Positions 9,673 to 20,704 of a stretch of 64,000 nucleotides of DNA are shown piece after piece (positions within the stretch are counted from its first letter, which is position 1; each line of letters begins with the position of its first letter). The stretch lies in the NCBI GenBank assembly GCA_905221605.1, contig CAJNDS010002634.1:1160546-1224545 (forward strand). Reading direction: 5' to 3'. A program made the translations under genes and the position numbers. Under the pieces are notes generated by a model, which ran no database searches, was not told the DNA's origin, and worked only from the letters and a program-made list of their open reading frames with translations. The stretch comes from Symbiodinium natans. Its lineage: Eukaryota; Sar; Dinophyceae; Suessiales; Symbiodiniaceae.

Positions 9673-10049
9673 AAAAGAGTTTCCTGGACTGGCCATGGCA
9701 TGCTTTCGGCCACAGGCCCGCGAAGGTTTAATGCCCTAAACCCGAAACCCCCAACGGAAGTACCTCTTATATGGATGAGGTAATCGGTTTTTCCTAGACT
9801 GGTGTTGGTAATGGGGGAGTAGTGGTGATGTAGTTGGTGAGATGTAGGGGGGGGAGTATAGGAATAATCCCAAAACTTGCAAGGGATCGGCTAACTTATG
9901 CTACTACTATACTACTAGAATCATGTATAGAGTATATATGAACTATAGACCCTTTTAGGGCTGATTTGGTCCGCACGGTCCCTGTTTGTGGTTTCGTTGG
10001 CATCTGCTGGGCATCGCAGATGGCGGACATGAGTGGTTGCTAGTCATGC

Positions 10050-10426
10050 GTGAGCGGATGGTATGAACAAGAAGCTCCAGTGATCTCTAGAATATCCTTG
10101 GATTTCTTTGGCGTGCCTTCCACAGTCGCGGCTCAACTTCTTGCATCTTATAGCTTGGTTCAACTATCAGATGCATCCGAGACAGGTGCTGCTGGGATTT
10201 CCTGCATGCAAGAGGGCCATGCTCTGTTCAGAGATTTTCCCTCCTATGCCGCTTGGTGTCCTTAGGGTTAGGGTTGGGATCTTATCCTCTGCTCTTCTGG
10301 CCATGGCTGGCTATCCCCAAGTCGAGCGCCGCGTCTCCGCGCGGCTCCCCTCGCAAAGTCACCTGGCAGCCCATACAGGCCTGTCGATTCCTCGGGGGTC
10401 TACGGGGCTTTGGAGCTGGAGGAGGT
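10050..10426 (+). CDS. plus-strand coding island, frame ambiguous
   Basis: Two overlapping frames remain open. 10050-10265 reads RISLDFFGVPSTVAAQLLAS and onward, ending TAG. 10270-10426 reads either LLAMAGYPQVERRVSARLPS or PKSSAASPRGSPRKVTWQPI, ending against GTTTGAGGG. Base composition is exon-like but splice sites cannot be fixed. Product unknown. Confidence 0.3.
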
Positions 10427-10521
10427 TTGAGGGTTTAGGGTTTAGGGCTTGAAAGCCGTCTGGAGTCAGTTTAGGGGTTAGGGTTTAGAGTTTAGAGGGT
10501 TTAGGGGTTGAGGCTTGCTCT

Positions 10522-10687
10522 TCATCGGGCCAGCATCCCATAGGGTTGAACTGTAGATGCCAGAAGGCATTGCGTGGCATCCGGGCGCAGGTGTTTGGCG
10601 GAACAGCAAGTAGGCGTATGCGTGTGTGGGTGGTTGCCGTATGTTGGCATGAACACTCCACAGCTTTGTCTTTCCACAAGACCGTGC
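10522..10687 (-). CDS. minus-strand exon, possibly terminal
   Basis: After CCATCAG on the minus strand, one frame is open for 54 codons to TGA (RQSCGVFMPTYGN, LASTVQPYGMLAR). A second frame, ending FWHLQFNPMGCWPDEEQAS, is also open. Which is used is unclear. Confidence 0.35.
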
Positions 10688-10821
10688 CTGATGGAAGTCA
10701 ATGCATGCAGTATTAGTTGCTAAGAACGCAGACCCTTCCCCAAACCCTCGAACCCTAAATCCTAAACCCTAAACCTATACCCTATACCCTAAACCCTAAA
10801 CCCTAAACCCTTCACTACATG

Positions 10822-10945
10822 CAAAGCTGAGATGGTTCGGGTTCGGCTTCCAGCCCCACGGCCGCGAAAACGGCCCCGTGCTATGGACCCAGCAACGCCG
10901 CCAACCGAGCCCAGGCGGGAAAGACCACGAAGTCTGAAAACAATT
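10822..10945 (+). CDS. possible terminal exon
   Basis: Frames KLRWFGFGFQPHGRENGPVL (to TGA 10917) and MVRVRLPAPRPRKRPRAMDP (to TAA) are both open after a CCCTAAA tract and AG. Unknown product. Confidence 0.3.
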
Positions 10946-11075
10946 TAATATTTATATGTATTTTATATGTATAGTCATATGTATATGTATGTTTACTTAT
11001 TAGTATCATTATACTTGTTTACTTCGTTGATATTTAATATCGGCACATAACCATACGCATGCATATTCTAAACCT
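10945..11075. other. AT-rich stretch without gene
   Basis: TATATGTA and TATTTAATAT-rich; no frame seen. Confidence 0.5.
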
Positions 11076-11111
11076 GCGCTGAAAGCCTGGCGAATCTCTC
11101 CGCCATTGCAG

Positions 11112-13354
11112 TGTGGGCATTCCTTCTTACATCCTCAAATTTGACACGACTGTGCAGGCCCGCAAGCAGCGCGTCTCTGAGGACCAGCCATGTCAGCCAC
11201 GCCAGGGGAAGGCGCCGCTCCAAAAGAGTGCATCCTTGCAAGCTGCCACCAGTCCCCTCAACAAGTCTCATTCCGCAACCAAGTTGGAGAAGGCCACACC
11301 GGCTGGCGACGTGGGGACACCGGTGAATCGCCGCCCCCAGAAGTTGGAAGAGCCTCAGAGGCCTCCCACCCCCATGAACAAGTCTCAATCTGCGGCCAAG
11401 TTGACCACACCGTCTGGCGATGCGGGGACACCGGTGAACCGGCGCCCTCAAAAGTCGGAGGATACTCACAAGCCCTCCATGTCAACTCGTGGCCGCGGCT
11501 CTTCCCGGTCATCCCCACAACTCACCCGACAGCACTCCGTTCCCGAGAACCTTCATGATGTGGCCGTGCGACTCATGTCCCCGCGCCGCTGCCGCTCGAA
11601 GTCGCCGGATGGTGTGTCTTACGCCCCTGTGCTGTCCGGCCGCGCCGAGAAGACGGAGACTTGGAATGCTTTTGGGCAAATGTTGGTCACCAGCTTCACC
11701 CATGAGGCATGTCGGATTTTTTAAAGACTCCCCTCCAGCATCATACCCGGTACTCCCCGGGCCTGTTAAATCAGGAAGCTGCCAACATCAAGGAGGTGCC
11801 AGATGTACCGATTGGCCCCGCCAGCACCAGCCGACCGAGCCTACAGCCGCGACAGGGCAACGTGGGCAAGCCAAGCCAAGGCATCATGCTTTTTTTTTTG
11901 TTGGCCGGGGGGGGGGGGGGGGAGGCAGAGGTTCTTTGGCGGTTTTGGAGGCTCTCAAGTTGTTTTTAGGCTCGATCCTTAAGTTATAGTTGGCACTCGT
12001 ATGCTTGGGGCTTATGACGCGTCCTTGGGCTCGTGGCTGGCCTGGCTACCCTGCTTCTGCCCTCAAGCCCCGTAGAAGACCCCCAAAGCCGACGACATCT
12101 GGAAACCCAGCTTTTGGAAGCTCCAGTTGATAGGATTCCTGCAGAGTTTCGCATGAGTATAGACATACAACCCCTACTAGCAACTTACTGGAAGTTCCTT
12201 TCAACCCCAATTAAACCCTAGCCACACCCTGAGCCCTAAGCCCTAAGCCCAGAACCCTAAACCCTAAACCCTAAGCCCTAAGCCCTAAGCCCTAAGCCCT
12301 AAGCCCTAAGCCCTCAGCCCTCAGCCCTAAGCCCTAAGCCCTAGCCCTAAGCCCTAGAAGCCCTAAGCCCGAGAAGCCCTATAAGCCCTCTAAGCCCTAT
12401 AAGCCCTAAGCCCTAGAAGCCCTAAGCCCTAGAAGCCCTAAGCCCTAGAAGCCCTAAGCCCTATAAGCCCCATAAGCCCTATAAGCCCTATAAGCCCTAT
12501 AAGCCCTAAGCCCTAGCCCAGATTTCTTAACTTGGAGTATTGGGAGGCGGGAGCCGGCGCTTTTCGGCCCTGAACAGCGCTTCGAAGGCTCTGGGGCCCT
12601 GAAATGCGACTTGAGACAGGTGTAGGGTTCAGAGTTCAGGGTTTAGGGTGTAGGGTTCAGAGTTCAGGGTTTGGAGTTCAGGGTTTAGGGTGTAGGGTTC
12701 AGGGTCTATGGTTTAGGGTGCAGGGTTCAGGGTTTACGGTTTGCAGGGTTGAGGGTTTAGGGTTAGGGTTTAGGGGTTGCAGGGTTGAGGGTTTAGGGTT
12801 TACAGGGTTTAGGGTTTGCAGGGTTGATCTGTGATCTGCCGCCCGCATGCATCGGGAAGGAAGGAAGGAAGGTTCAGGGATAGGTTTTGGGTAGGATGAA
12901 TCTCAGTGCAGGCTTACAAAAATGGAGAGGATGTAAGGGTGGTGGCGGGTTTCTGTAGCTTTTGATTCTGTGCTTCTCCTGGGTGTTAGGGCTTTTCGGT
13001 GTAGAGATGCCTTGCAGCTGCGAGTCCGGGGGGAGCTGCTAGTCCCTAAACCCTAAACCCTAAACCCTAAACCCTAAACCCTAAACCCTAAACCCTAAAC
13101 GTTTGAAGAGGACTATGGCTTCCATTCGCGCTCGCAGTCTGTGACACCAGCCGCCTGGCTTCACTGGAGGCTTCTTGGGGACTGGAGTCTCTCCCCTCCC
13201 CCGGTTTAGGGCTTATATTTAGGGTTTAGGGTTAGGGTTTAGGGAGAAAAAGATTGATGATCCCAATCTCAACTCCGTCTGCGTGGCATCGGTGCCAATC
13301 GAATATCATGTTCTGCCACCCTTGCCCACCAACAATCGCGGGATACCTCGCTAG
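11112..13354 (+). CDS. multi-exon gene with internal phosphosite-rich duplication
   Basis: Exon 11112-11706 (after CGCCATTGCAG) is the largest. It carries two copies of an about 40-residue unit (SATKLEKATPAGDVGTPVNR and SAAKLTTPSGDAGTPVNRRP), rich in Ser/Thr-Pro sites, then RQHSVPENLHDVAVRLMSPR and VLSGRAEKTETWNAFGQMLV. A GC donor after FTHE joins in phase to exon 11775 to about 11887 (EAANIKEVPDVPIGPASTSR). Further exons: 12068-12156 (SRRHLETQLLEAPVDRIPAE), 12522-12619 (LFGPEQRFEGSGALKCDLRQ), short ones near 12821-12857 and 13018-13045, 13111-13203 (DYGFHSRSQSVTPAAWLHWR), and 13253-13354 (IDDPNLNSVCVASVPIEYHV) ending TAG. The last two join in phase. The repeat unit suggests a phosphorylated scaffold or regulatory protein; no family assigned. 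Introns hold large telomere-variant arrays. Confidence 0.5.
12235..12515. repeat. CCCTAAG / CCCTATAAG telomere-variant array
   Basis: About 280 bp of AGCCCTA units in which the telomere-like CCCTAAA has drifted to CCCTAAG, CCCTAGAAG and CCCTATAAG. Lies in an intron of the gene above. Confidence 0.9.
13045..13099. repeat. perfect CCCTAAA tract
   Basis: Eight perfect units between two exons. Confidence 0.95.
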
Positions 13355-13470
13355 CTGCAGAACTCAAGGTTGCTTTAAGCAGAGACACAGAGAGGCAACC
13401 AGGAAGCCCTTGCGGTCGGCAAACCTTTGCCCCTTTGCTCTACATACCTATAGACCTTCTAGCACCTAAA

Positions 13471-13712
13471 AAACTGTAGGTTCTTTGCGAAAAACCCGGT
13501 TTTGGAGGACGTAGCTAAGAAATCCCGGTTTCCTGCCGCAGAACCGGGTTTTGCTCTTGAGCAAGCGCCCGCAACCCGTATTTTACCCATACAAAACCCG
13601 CATTTTAGCCGTACAAAGCCCCGTATTCAAAAAATGGGTTCGGGGCTTTTGCCAAGAACCCAGCTTTCAGTTGCAAAACCCGGTTGTTTTCAAGAACCTA
13701 CAATTTTTCAGG
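13471..13712. mobile_element. foldback element
   Basis: Outer arms GTAGGTTCTTTGCG and CAAGAACCTAC, each adjoining AAACCCGGTTTT-type blocks that repeat inside in both orientations. An open frame crosses it (13502-13807), but it is built from the repeat and is not a gene. Confidence 0.7.
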
Positions 13713-13868
13713 TTCTGGAAGGTCCAGGAGCCAGGAGTTGGTGGCATCGAGCTAGCACACAGCCCGCAAACTCGAAGACAGCCGACCGGCCCTGGGCGCT
13801 TGCATAGCTTGACATTCGCCAGCGCGAAGGTGCGAATTGAATTGCTGGAACAGCACACCAAATCATAG
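13712..13868 (+). CDS. possible terminal exon after the foldback element
   Basis: After TTTTTCAG the frame reads FWKVQEPGVGGIELAHSPQT and ends ASAKVRIELLEQHTKS, TAG. The antisense frame (13708-14019) is also open. Product unknown. Confidence 0.4.
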
Positions 13869-14057
13869 CAGCCTTCCCACGCGCGAAGTCTTCAGAAGGG
13901 AGCAGGGAGTAGTTGCCAGGAGGCTGCACCTTCCAGCTTGCTGGGCTTCCTAGCTGTAGTTCTAAACCAGCACCACCCCAGCTCCCTGAAAACCCGATCG
14001 CTCTGACCCGCCCAATCACAGTTCCCTCTGTTGGGTTCAGGCTTTAGGCTTTACGGG

Positions 14058-14150
14058 TGTTTCATACTCACACTACTCCGGGCGAGATTGGCTAGCCTGT
14101 GCGCAGGGCATCATACTCACCATCTAGTCCAGCTTGCCCCTGAACCTATG
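14058..14150 (+). CDS. possible exon
   Basis: Open frame LLRARLASLCAGHHTHHLVQ and LAPEPMRT; limits unclear. Confidence 0.3.
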
Positions 14151-14211
14151 AGGACTAAAGGGGTTGCACCCACTTTAAGAATTTGCTATTATTACAAGGG
14201 GTGCTATACTA

Positions 14212-14310
14212 TTTTGGGATGTCCCCCCTAATACTAGCAGTCCTTAATCGATTATAAAAAATAGATTATGTTAGGGGTACTGTAATCCCCATTACATAGA
14301 GCAAATAAGA
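14212..14310. mobile_element. TIR element family C, copy 2 (degenerate)
   Basis: TTTTGGGATGTCCCCCC, AGCAGTCCTTAAT and GTACTGTAATCCCCATTA match family C, but the right arm is missing. Confidence 0.5.
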
Positions 14311-14330
14311 CCTGCCCCCTCTCTTAGTTT

Positions 14331-14484
14331 CTTAGGGTAGTTACATGGTCCCTTTGCATGGGGGCCCTTACCAAGGGGACCCCTTATAAACCCCTTGCGT
14401 ACCCTGAACAACCCAAGGGCACATACCTCAGAACCCTTTAAGGAAGGTAAGGGGCCATATTAGGGGCCCATGAAACTACCCTGA
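14331..14484. mobile_element. TIR element family L (intron)
   Basis: Arms AGGGTAGTTACATGGTCCC and GGGGCCCATGAAACTACCCT. The right arm ends CTGAG and the next exon starts there. Confidence 0.65.
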
Positions 14485-14485
14485 G

Positions 14486-14561
14486 CTCCTCCCACATCGA
14501 GGTCAATGCCTCGAAGAACTTCTCGCTGAACCGTTTTACAGAGGCACAGAGTCCCGGCTGA
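14486..14561 (+). CDS. terminal exon after the family-L element
   Basis: From the AG at the element end, the frame reads SSHIEVNASKNFSLNRFTEA then QSPG and TGA at 14559-14561. Unknown product. Confidence 0.5.
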
Positions 14562-14640
14562 GATGGGCCTCTTAAGAGCGTTGGGTCACGGTTTAGGGTT
14601 TAGGGTTTAGGGTTTAGGGTTATACTCTCTGGGTTCCGAG

Positions 14641-14971
14641 GCCAAGGGTCGGATGTACGGGGCGCCCGCAGCTGAGTCTTCTGACTTGAGTGTCAGTGCT
14701 GATCCTCGTCAAAGCGAGGACTTCGACAGGACTTGGGTTTAGGGTTTAGGGTTTAGGGTTTAGGGTTTAGGGTTCAGGGTTCAGGGTTTAGGGTTTAGGG
14801 TTTGGGGTTTAGGGTTTAGGATACACCACCTCACAGCGTGCGATTCTTTTCACCCCCCAGCCGCGCTTGAAAGGTGGTGGCCGGTTCAGTTCTTGCATGT
14901 CAGACTCGCAGAGCTCCGAGGTGGGCCAGGTACACCGCTCCTGCAGAAGCCCACCCCTCGAACCCGACTAA
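14641..14971 (+). CDS. two exons, unknown product
   Basis: Exon 14641-14736 reads AKGRMYGAPAAESSDLSVSA and onward, ending TGG directly before GTTTAGGG. The intron 14737-14860 is telomere-like repeat followed by CTTTTCACCCCCCAG. Exon 14861-14971 joins in phase 0 (PRLKGGGRFSSCMSDSQSSE) and ends TAA. A second frame of the last exon (ALERWWPVQFLHVRLAELRG) stays open to 15167, so the frame is not certain. Confidence 0.45.
14734..14820. repeat. TTTAGGG tract serving as intron
   Basis: Twelve units with TTCAGGG and TTTGGGG variants, starting exactly at an exon end. Confidence 0.9.
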
Positions 14972-15185
14972 CCTTGGCGGGTGGAAAACCGAAAACCTTG
15001 TCGCAAAGCCAAAGAAAAGCTAAACCGGATCCTAAACTCAAAACCCTAAACTCTGACCCCAAAGTCCAAGGAAGGAAACCTTTGCCCGGGCAGTCAGCGA
15101 GATCCGGGCGGGCCGCAAGAGCAGTTGCTGGATGTGGCGCTTCGGGCTCAATTCTGCTAGGAGGTTGAGGTTTTGGGGGTTTAGG

Positions 15186-15306
15186 GTTTAGGGAGGTTCA
15201 TGGGACTTAATATCCCAATTATCACTGTAGTTAAGGGGCTTATACGTGTGTTTGCTTTAAGTACAGTTGTTCTTGGGTTATAGTATATACCATGAACCTC
15301 CAAGTA
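15186..15306. mobile_element. TIR element family A, copy 2
   Basis: GGGAGGTTCATGGGACTTAA and TACCATGAACCTCCAAG-TA. The exon at 15305 starts at the element's terminal AAG. Confidence 0.75.
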
Positions 15307-18300
15307 TGGAGCCCTTGCATTCGAAAAATGTTTCTATTTCCAGCTTGACGAACGTATTTTTTTGGCGGCAGCATTCTTCAACAAATCTTTTCCAAGCGAG
15401 GTTGAGGCTGTATTTCGGGATGCTCCCCCTTAGACGAACAGTCCTTAAAAGGGTCCTTGTACCCTATTCCGATCCCTAATAGAGCTGTTAGTATCAGGGG
15501 GAACATCCCAACGCTAGACCTAAACCCTAAACCCTAAACCCTAAACCCTAAACGATCAGCTCGGGATCCAGGGCCTGGAACCGAAGATTCGCCTCAAGAA
15601 ATTTCCGGTAAAAAGCACTTGGCTCGTTGTTTTTTTTTGTTCGGACCCCTCAGAGCCTTAGAGTAACATATCTTAGCCAAAATTATTTGTGTATATAAAT
15701 GTATATATATATATATATATGGTCCCCTCCCCCCCCCGCCCCCCCAATGGACCAACCTCTAACCCCAATGGACCCACATCGACATGTCCAAGGTTCTCGA
15801 GACACTGTACCCTGCCATGCTTTCCCTGTCCACTGCTTTGTGCTTTTTGTGCTTCCTGCGCATTTTTTGTGTTTTTTTTTCGTGTTTTTTTGTGCTTGAT
15901 GTGTTCTTATGTGCTTTGTTCTGTTTTTTTGCACTTTTTGCACTTGTTGCACTTTTTGGTGCTTTTTTCTAATTGTGCAATATTTTGCAAATATTTGTCC
16001 TCTTGAATGTGCTTTTCCAATCCAAAAAAACAAAAATCCAAAAGTCCAAAAATCCAAAAACCCAAAGTTCTCCGGACAATGTCCCAGGAAACTTTGGATT
16101 TTTGGATTTTTGGACTTTTGGATTTTTGGATGTTTGGATTTTTGGGTTTTTTTGAATTTTTGGATTGGCAAAGCACATTCAAGAGGACAAATATTTGCAA
16201 AAATATTGCGAAGTTAAAAAAGCACCAACAAGTTCAAAAAGCACAAAAGAGTGCAAACATTGCAAAAAAAGTGCAAAAAAGTGCAAAAAAGTGCAAAAAG
16301 TGCAAAAAGTGCAAAAAGTGCAAAAAGCTCAAAAAGTGCAAAAAGTGCAAAAAAGTGCGAAAAGTGCAAAAAAGCACGAAAAAGCACGAACAACCACAAA
16401 AAAACACAAATAAAACACAAAACCCAAAAATCCAAAATTCAAAAATCCCAAAATCCCAAAATCCAAAAATCCAAAAATCCAAAAACCCAAAGTTTCCTGG
16501 GAGATTGTCCGGGAAACTTTGGATTTTTGGACTTTGGACTTTTGGACTTTTGGACTTTTGGACTTCTTTCCATTTCGCGGTTGGTCCATTGGGACAGTTC
16601 ACTAGCCCTGTATTGGACCCAAGCCCTATTACTGTCTTGAATTCTTCTGCTCAACCTCTTGTTGGCTTTTCGAGTAGGATATTTTCAAAACCTTCTTGGC
16701 TTCTTGAACAGGCTACTTAGATTTTATTGATACAGTTTTCAATCGAGTAGTTAAGACGTTAAAGCGATTCGAGCAGGCTTTGCTGCAATAATCACAGGGG
16801 GCAATGCAATATTAAGAGCTTGAATTAAAAGATCAGAAGAACTAAATAAATCGTTATCGCAAAGATAAGGGTGTTCATGAGATATAGACTTTTTCTTAAA
16901 CAGCAGGTACTGTGATCCCAGAATGGTTCTTACTGAAAAAAGGATATTTCAGCTTCTTTCAAATGCACAAAGTTCGATATTTGCACATATAGGGCTTCTC
17001 TGTTAAAGCCTCCTTGGCAAAGGCCTGTGCATGTACGTGCCTTTCTCAGTGATTTGAATAGGCAAGACTTTACCTGGTCCTCATATACAGAAACATCATA
17101 TTCAAAATCTTATTGAATATGCTATTTAGTTGTGCGATGAATGTAGTGTCAACGTTTCGAGTAGGTAGGACGCATTTGAAATTCTGATAAGGGTACATTT
17201 GAATGTTCGCCCTCCTTTCATTCAAAAAAAGGAGAACGAACATGAGCCAACCTCGAATGTGAAAAATCATCAAAAATCATCAAAAATCCAAAAATCCAAA
17301 AATCCCAAAATCCAAAAACCCAAAGTTTCCTGGGAGATTGTCCGGAGAACTTTGGATTTTTGGATTTTGGGATTTTTGGATTTTGGGATTTTGGGATTTT
17401 GGGATTTTTGGACTTTTGGACTTTGGACTTTTGGACTTTTGGACTTTTGGACTTTTGGACTTTTGGATTTTTGGATTTTTGGATTTTTGGATTTCTATGC
17501 ATAAGACAAGCATAGAAAAAAGCACAGTATATAAAATATTGCAAAAAAGCCAAAAAAAGTGCAAAAGTGCGAAAAGCCAAAAAAGTGTAAAAAGCCAAAA
17601 AAGTGCAAAAGTGCAAAAAAACAAAAACAAGTGCAAAAGTGCAAAAAATGCCAGAAAAGTGCAACAATGCACAACAAGCACAAAAGCGCAAGCAATAAGG
17701 CAAAACGCGCAAGAAAACACAAAGCACGACAACAACCAGTTTTTCCTGTCCTTTTCATTTCGCGGTTTTTCCATTGGGGGGGGGGGGGGGGGTGAGCTTA
17801 TATATATATATATGTATGTATGTATGCATGATATGATATATACATATACATATATATATATACATATATATATATATAGATAGAGATGCATACATATATA
17901 TATATATAAGTGTGAGTAGAGCATATCGGCTGCTTCCAAAGGCCCTAAACCTCAAAGGCCTTCCTTAGGGGGACCCAAAATTCGCCCTTACCGTACCACG
18001 CTGGGCTTGCGGATCCCCCAGATACTACTATATGACAGGGTTTAGGGTTATAATGACAGTATTGGTTGGCGGTACTTACAATCAAACGATAACTGTACTT
18101 ATAACCCACTTATAAGCCCCTCAAGTGCCCTAAGATGGTTCTATTCGTGTTAGTTAGAAGTACAGTTACAAGTGGGGTATGAAGCACCATATGAACCTCC
18201 ACGTAAGGTGGGAATTTAGGCAGGCACGGGAAACACGTAAAAGAAAAGAACGTCGACATGTCTATGTATATATACACATATATAAATATATACATATATG

Positions 18301-18485
18301 TGTGTGTATGGATATATTATGCATTTATACTCGGATTTTGATCTAGATCCGCACGGCAGCTCCCCTACCGAGCCACCATCACGCCGGAGGTTCGTGATCC
18401 CAACGCCGCCGCACATGGTCCACGGCGTGGAGAAGGGGAGCTCAGTGAACCGGAAGTTTGCCTTGAGGCGGGATTGAGGGATTAG
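15305..18485 (+). CDS. multi-exon gene carried across elements, unknown product
   Basis: Exon 15305-15421 begins at the AAG end of a family-A element and ends at the GC/GAT start of a family-C element: 39 codons, phase 0, YGALAFEKCFYFQLDERIFL then AAAFFNKSFPSEVEAVFRD. Exon 15560-15607 (LGIQGLEPKIRLKKFP, donor GTAAAAAG) is phase 0 to 0. After the 2.3-kb foldback region, exon 17969-18039 (GDPKFALTVPRWACGSPRYY) and exon 18347 to 18485 (SARQLPYRATITPEVRDPNA) stay in phase and reach TAG at 18483-18485, or splice on with a GA donor into the next model. The first two exons are the strongest. No domain recognised. Confidence 0.5.
15414..15511. mobile_element. TIR element family C, copy 3 (intron)
   Basis: TTCGGGATGCTCCCCCTTA and TATCAGGGGGAACATCCCAA, followed by four CCCTAAA units before the next exon. 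Confidence 0.75.
15650..17930. mobile_element. large foldback-repeat block
   Basis: Nested palindromes. At 15980-16205 the arms carry AATATTTG(T/C)..TCTTGAATGTGCTTT and their complement, with CCAAAAATCC / GGATTTTTGG repeats inside and a centre near 16085. The CCAAAAATCC hairpin recurs at 16418-16565 and 17270-17500. GTGCAAAAA arrays (16255-16400, 17540-17680) are complementary to TTTTTGTGC arrays (15835-15960). Ends carry (TA)n plus C or G tracts (15704-15745, 17776-17880). No protein: all the open frames here read Lys/Gln/Phe repeats. Confidence 0.75.
18085..18207. mobile_element. TIR element family A, copy 3 (left arm lost)
   Basis: AACTGTACTTATAACCCAC and ACCATATGAACCTCCACG-TA match family A; the left arm is not present. 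Confidence 0.6.
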
Positions 18486-18559
18486 GTACCCTAAAAACCC
18501 TAAACCCTTTGGCCCTAAACCCTATAAAAACCCTAATCCCGTAACCCTTTTACCCTCAG

Positions 18560-19736
18560 TTTCGCGGACTTGGGGCAAAAGGGGTGGCAGGGCGGCTCTT
18601 GGCAGAACTCTGCTGCGATCCCAGTTAAGTGAGGGGCTCTCCAGTCCTCACTCCACCCACAGTTCACCTACAAACCTTGGGGGGACCAATTTATCTTTGT
18701 GGGTTCTTTACTGTAGCTTTAGATCCTTGGCCTTTTTGGGGTTTATTGGGTTTCCTAGTAAAGGCAGCTAAAAATTTAGTTTATAGCTGCCCTCCTAAGT
18801 GCAGCCAAGTTCTGTCCTAGGTAGGATAAGGGGGACCCTTAACAGGGAACCCTTCTTAACCCTCTTCTGGCTCTCTTAAACAGGGGCTTTATTCAGAGGG
18901 TCTATATCCCCAAGGGTCCCCTAGTCCTATCCCCTATTGTGAACCCTAACAGGGTTGGTTGGCTCATGTGTCTGGATAAGGGTTGTAGTAGTAGAGGGTG
19001 TTTCTGAGCCCTAACAGGGTTGCTGGTTCATATTACCTTAACAGGCTTCTCCTTCAAAATCTTGTGTTAATATCGCCTTAATAGGGATCATAGTAGCAGA
19101 GGCTAGATGACCCCAAACGTTAGGGTTCGGTTCCGTTTGGTCCCCCAAGGAATCGTTACAGTGGCTGCGAAAACACGACCTGTCCCCGCAACGAACCCTA
19201 AGGCCGGTTGCCTTTCTTCCCAATGCTCCAGTTCCTTGGTTTGGGGTTTAGGGTTCAGGGTTTAGGGTTTATAGGGTTTAGGGTTCAGGGTTTAGGGTTC
19301 TGGGTTTATAGGGTTTAGGGTTTACAGGGTTTAGGGTTCAGGGTTTAGGGTTTATAGGGTTTAGGGTTTATAGGGTTCATGGTTTATAGGGTTTAGGGTT
19401 TATAGGGTTTAGGGTTTATAGGGTTTAGGGTTCAGTTTTAGAGAACCTCAGCCTGCAGGTCCGACGACGAGGCGCCGGGTTCAGGAAAGTCTTGCTGCGA
19501 GGGATGGGGGTTTGGGGCTTAGGGGTTCAGAGGTTAAGAATCGCATGGATCTGTAGGGTTTAGGGTTTAGGGTTGAAGGGTAGCTTCTGTTCTTGTCACA
19601 GAGGGTCTTCTGGGGGATGACATTGGTAGACGTGGGGGCCCCTATATCAGTCCACCCTCAGAGTCCTGAGGCGAGGGCATACCTGACCTACGAACACGAT
19701 GGCGCCTCTTGGCTTTGCACAGCACAAGCTGCGTAG
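18560..19736 (+). CDS. five-exon, phase-consistent 3' gene part
   Basis: Exons 18560-18623 (FRGLGAKGVAGRLLAELCCD; donor GTTAAGT), 18663-18683 (IHLQTLG; GA donor at a family-N element), 19150-19238 (starts at the element's CCCAAG; VTVAAKTRPVPATNPKAGCL), 19459-19509 (VRRRGAGFRKVLLRGMG) and 19602-19736 (after CTTGTCACAG; RVFWGMTLVDVGAPISVHPQ then EARAYLTYEHDGASWLCTAQ, TAG). All five joins keep phase. Two introns are telomere-like repeat, one is an element. It may be the continuation of the preceding model. Function unknown. Confidence 0.55.
18676..19150. mobile_element. family N element (intron)
   Basis: Left end CCTTGGGGGGACCAA, right end TTTGGTCCCCCAAGG. Internally a direct repeat of a GTGAACCCTAACAGGGTTG-type block. 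Related to 23510 and 47313. Confidence 0.6.
19242..19434. repeat. TTTAGGG / TTTATAGGG mixed array
   Basis: About 190 bp in which GTTTAGG alternates with GTTTATAGG and GTTCAGG; intron of the gene above. Confidence 0.9.
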
Positions 19737-20029
19737 TTGCGAGGGCACGAATGTGGTCGGCAAGCCTCATGCACTATCGAACCCGCATAGGCCCACAAAG
19801 TCCGAGAGTGTCAGTTTAGCGAGGGTTTGGGGTCTGGGTTTGTTTTAACCCTCATTGCGTACCGGAAGGTGCTCTTTTTTTGTGATAAAAGACTTGGAGC
19901 AGTGTCGGCCTTGTTTTTCCAGTATCCTGGAACCCTGTTTCTAAAGTGATGTTGTTTTGGGTGCCCCCACAAACATTTTTTTTTGGTTTTTTTTTTGGGG
20001 GGCGGGGGAGGGGGGGCAAGGCTCTTAAG

Positions 20030-20270
20030 CCCTGAAACCTGCACGGCCAAAAGGCCTGAAACTTTCGAACCTTCCTGGGCTGAAGCCACGGCCCTGGCAA
20101 CCCGATAGAGTTTGGGGGAAGTTTTCTTGCCTTCCTCAGAATTTGGGGTTCAATGAGTCTTGAGGATGCTCAGCGAAGCAAAGGTCAACTTGCGGCAGAA
20201 CTACCTTGCGATCATGACGGCCGTGCGAGATCAGCTTCGCTCTGGCAAGAGCAACTTGTCCTCCTCCCCC
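20030..20270 (+). CDS. coding island, frame ambiguous
   Basis: 20030-20157 reads KPARPKGLKLSNLPGLKPRP and onward to TGA. 20164-20265 reads MLSEAKVNLRQNYLAIMTAV then RDQLRSGKSNLSS, a helical stretch. Splice sites not fixed. Product unknown. Confidence 0.35.
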
Positions 20271-20369
20271 CAGCCCCCCCTCCCTCTTTGTTGAGGACCC
20301 AAATGGACCAAATGGAGGGTCTTGCGGTTCAGAGTGTGGTGTGTGTGGGGGGGCGGGGGACACTCGTTT

Positions 20370-20560
20370 CTGCTTACACTTCATCAAGAATTTGTGGGCT
20401 TCGAGAGTTAAAATGTCCAGTGGTGCTGGGCGATGGCTGGTCATTTCCTGCGCTATACCCAAGCGCCATCCGCTCAGATCATGGAAATGAACAAGAAAGA
20501 AACATGTTGACACATCGCGTAGTCTATGCTTCAGCGAGCATCAAGCGGCAGGATACGTGA
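20370..20560. CDS. coding island, strand ambiguous
   Basis: Plus reads LKCPVVLGDGWSFPALYPSA and onward to TGA; minus reads LGIAQEMTSHRPAPLDILTL. Both look protein-like; only one can be right. Confidence 0.25.
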
Positions 20561-20704
20561 CCATGTCATGATGTGAAATACGAGCATCATTCATTTCAGG
20601 GGCGATCTGGAAGTCTCCACTCCACAGCTGAAAGCTACAGAACCACATTCTGCACATGATAGTGAAGGGCCGACTCACACACAACATAAAATTGCGAAAC
20701 ACCT

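Noticed and set aside
13502-13807. 101-codon plus frame
   Set aside because: Lies across the foldback element and reads its repeated AACCCGGTTTT units.
15683-17939. Long Lys/Gln/Phe-rich open frames on both strands (up to 237 codons)
   Set aside because: They are translations of CCAAAAATCC, GTGCAAAAA and (TA)n palindromes and occur on both strands at once.
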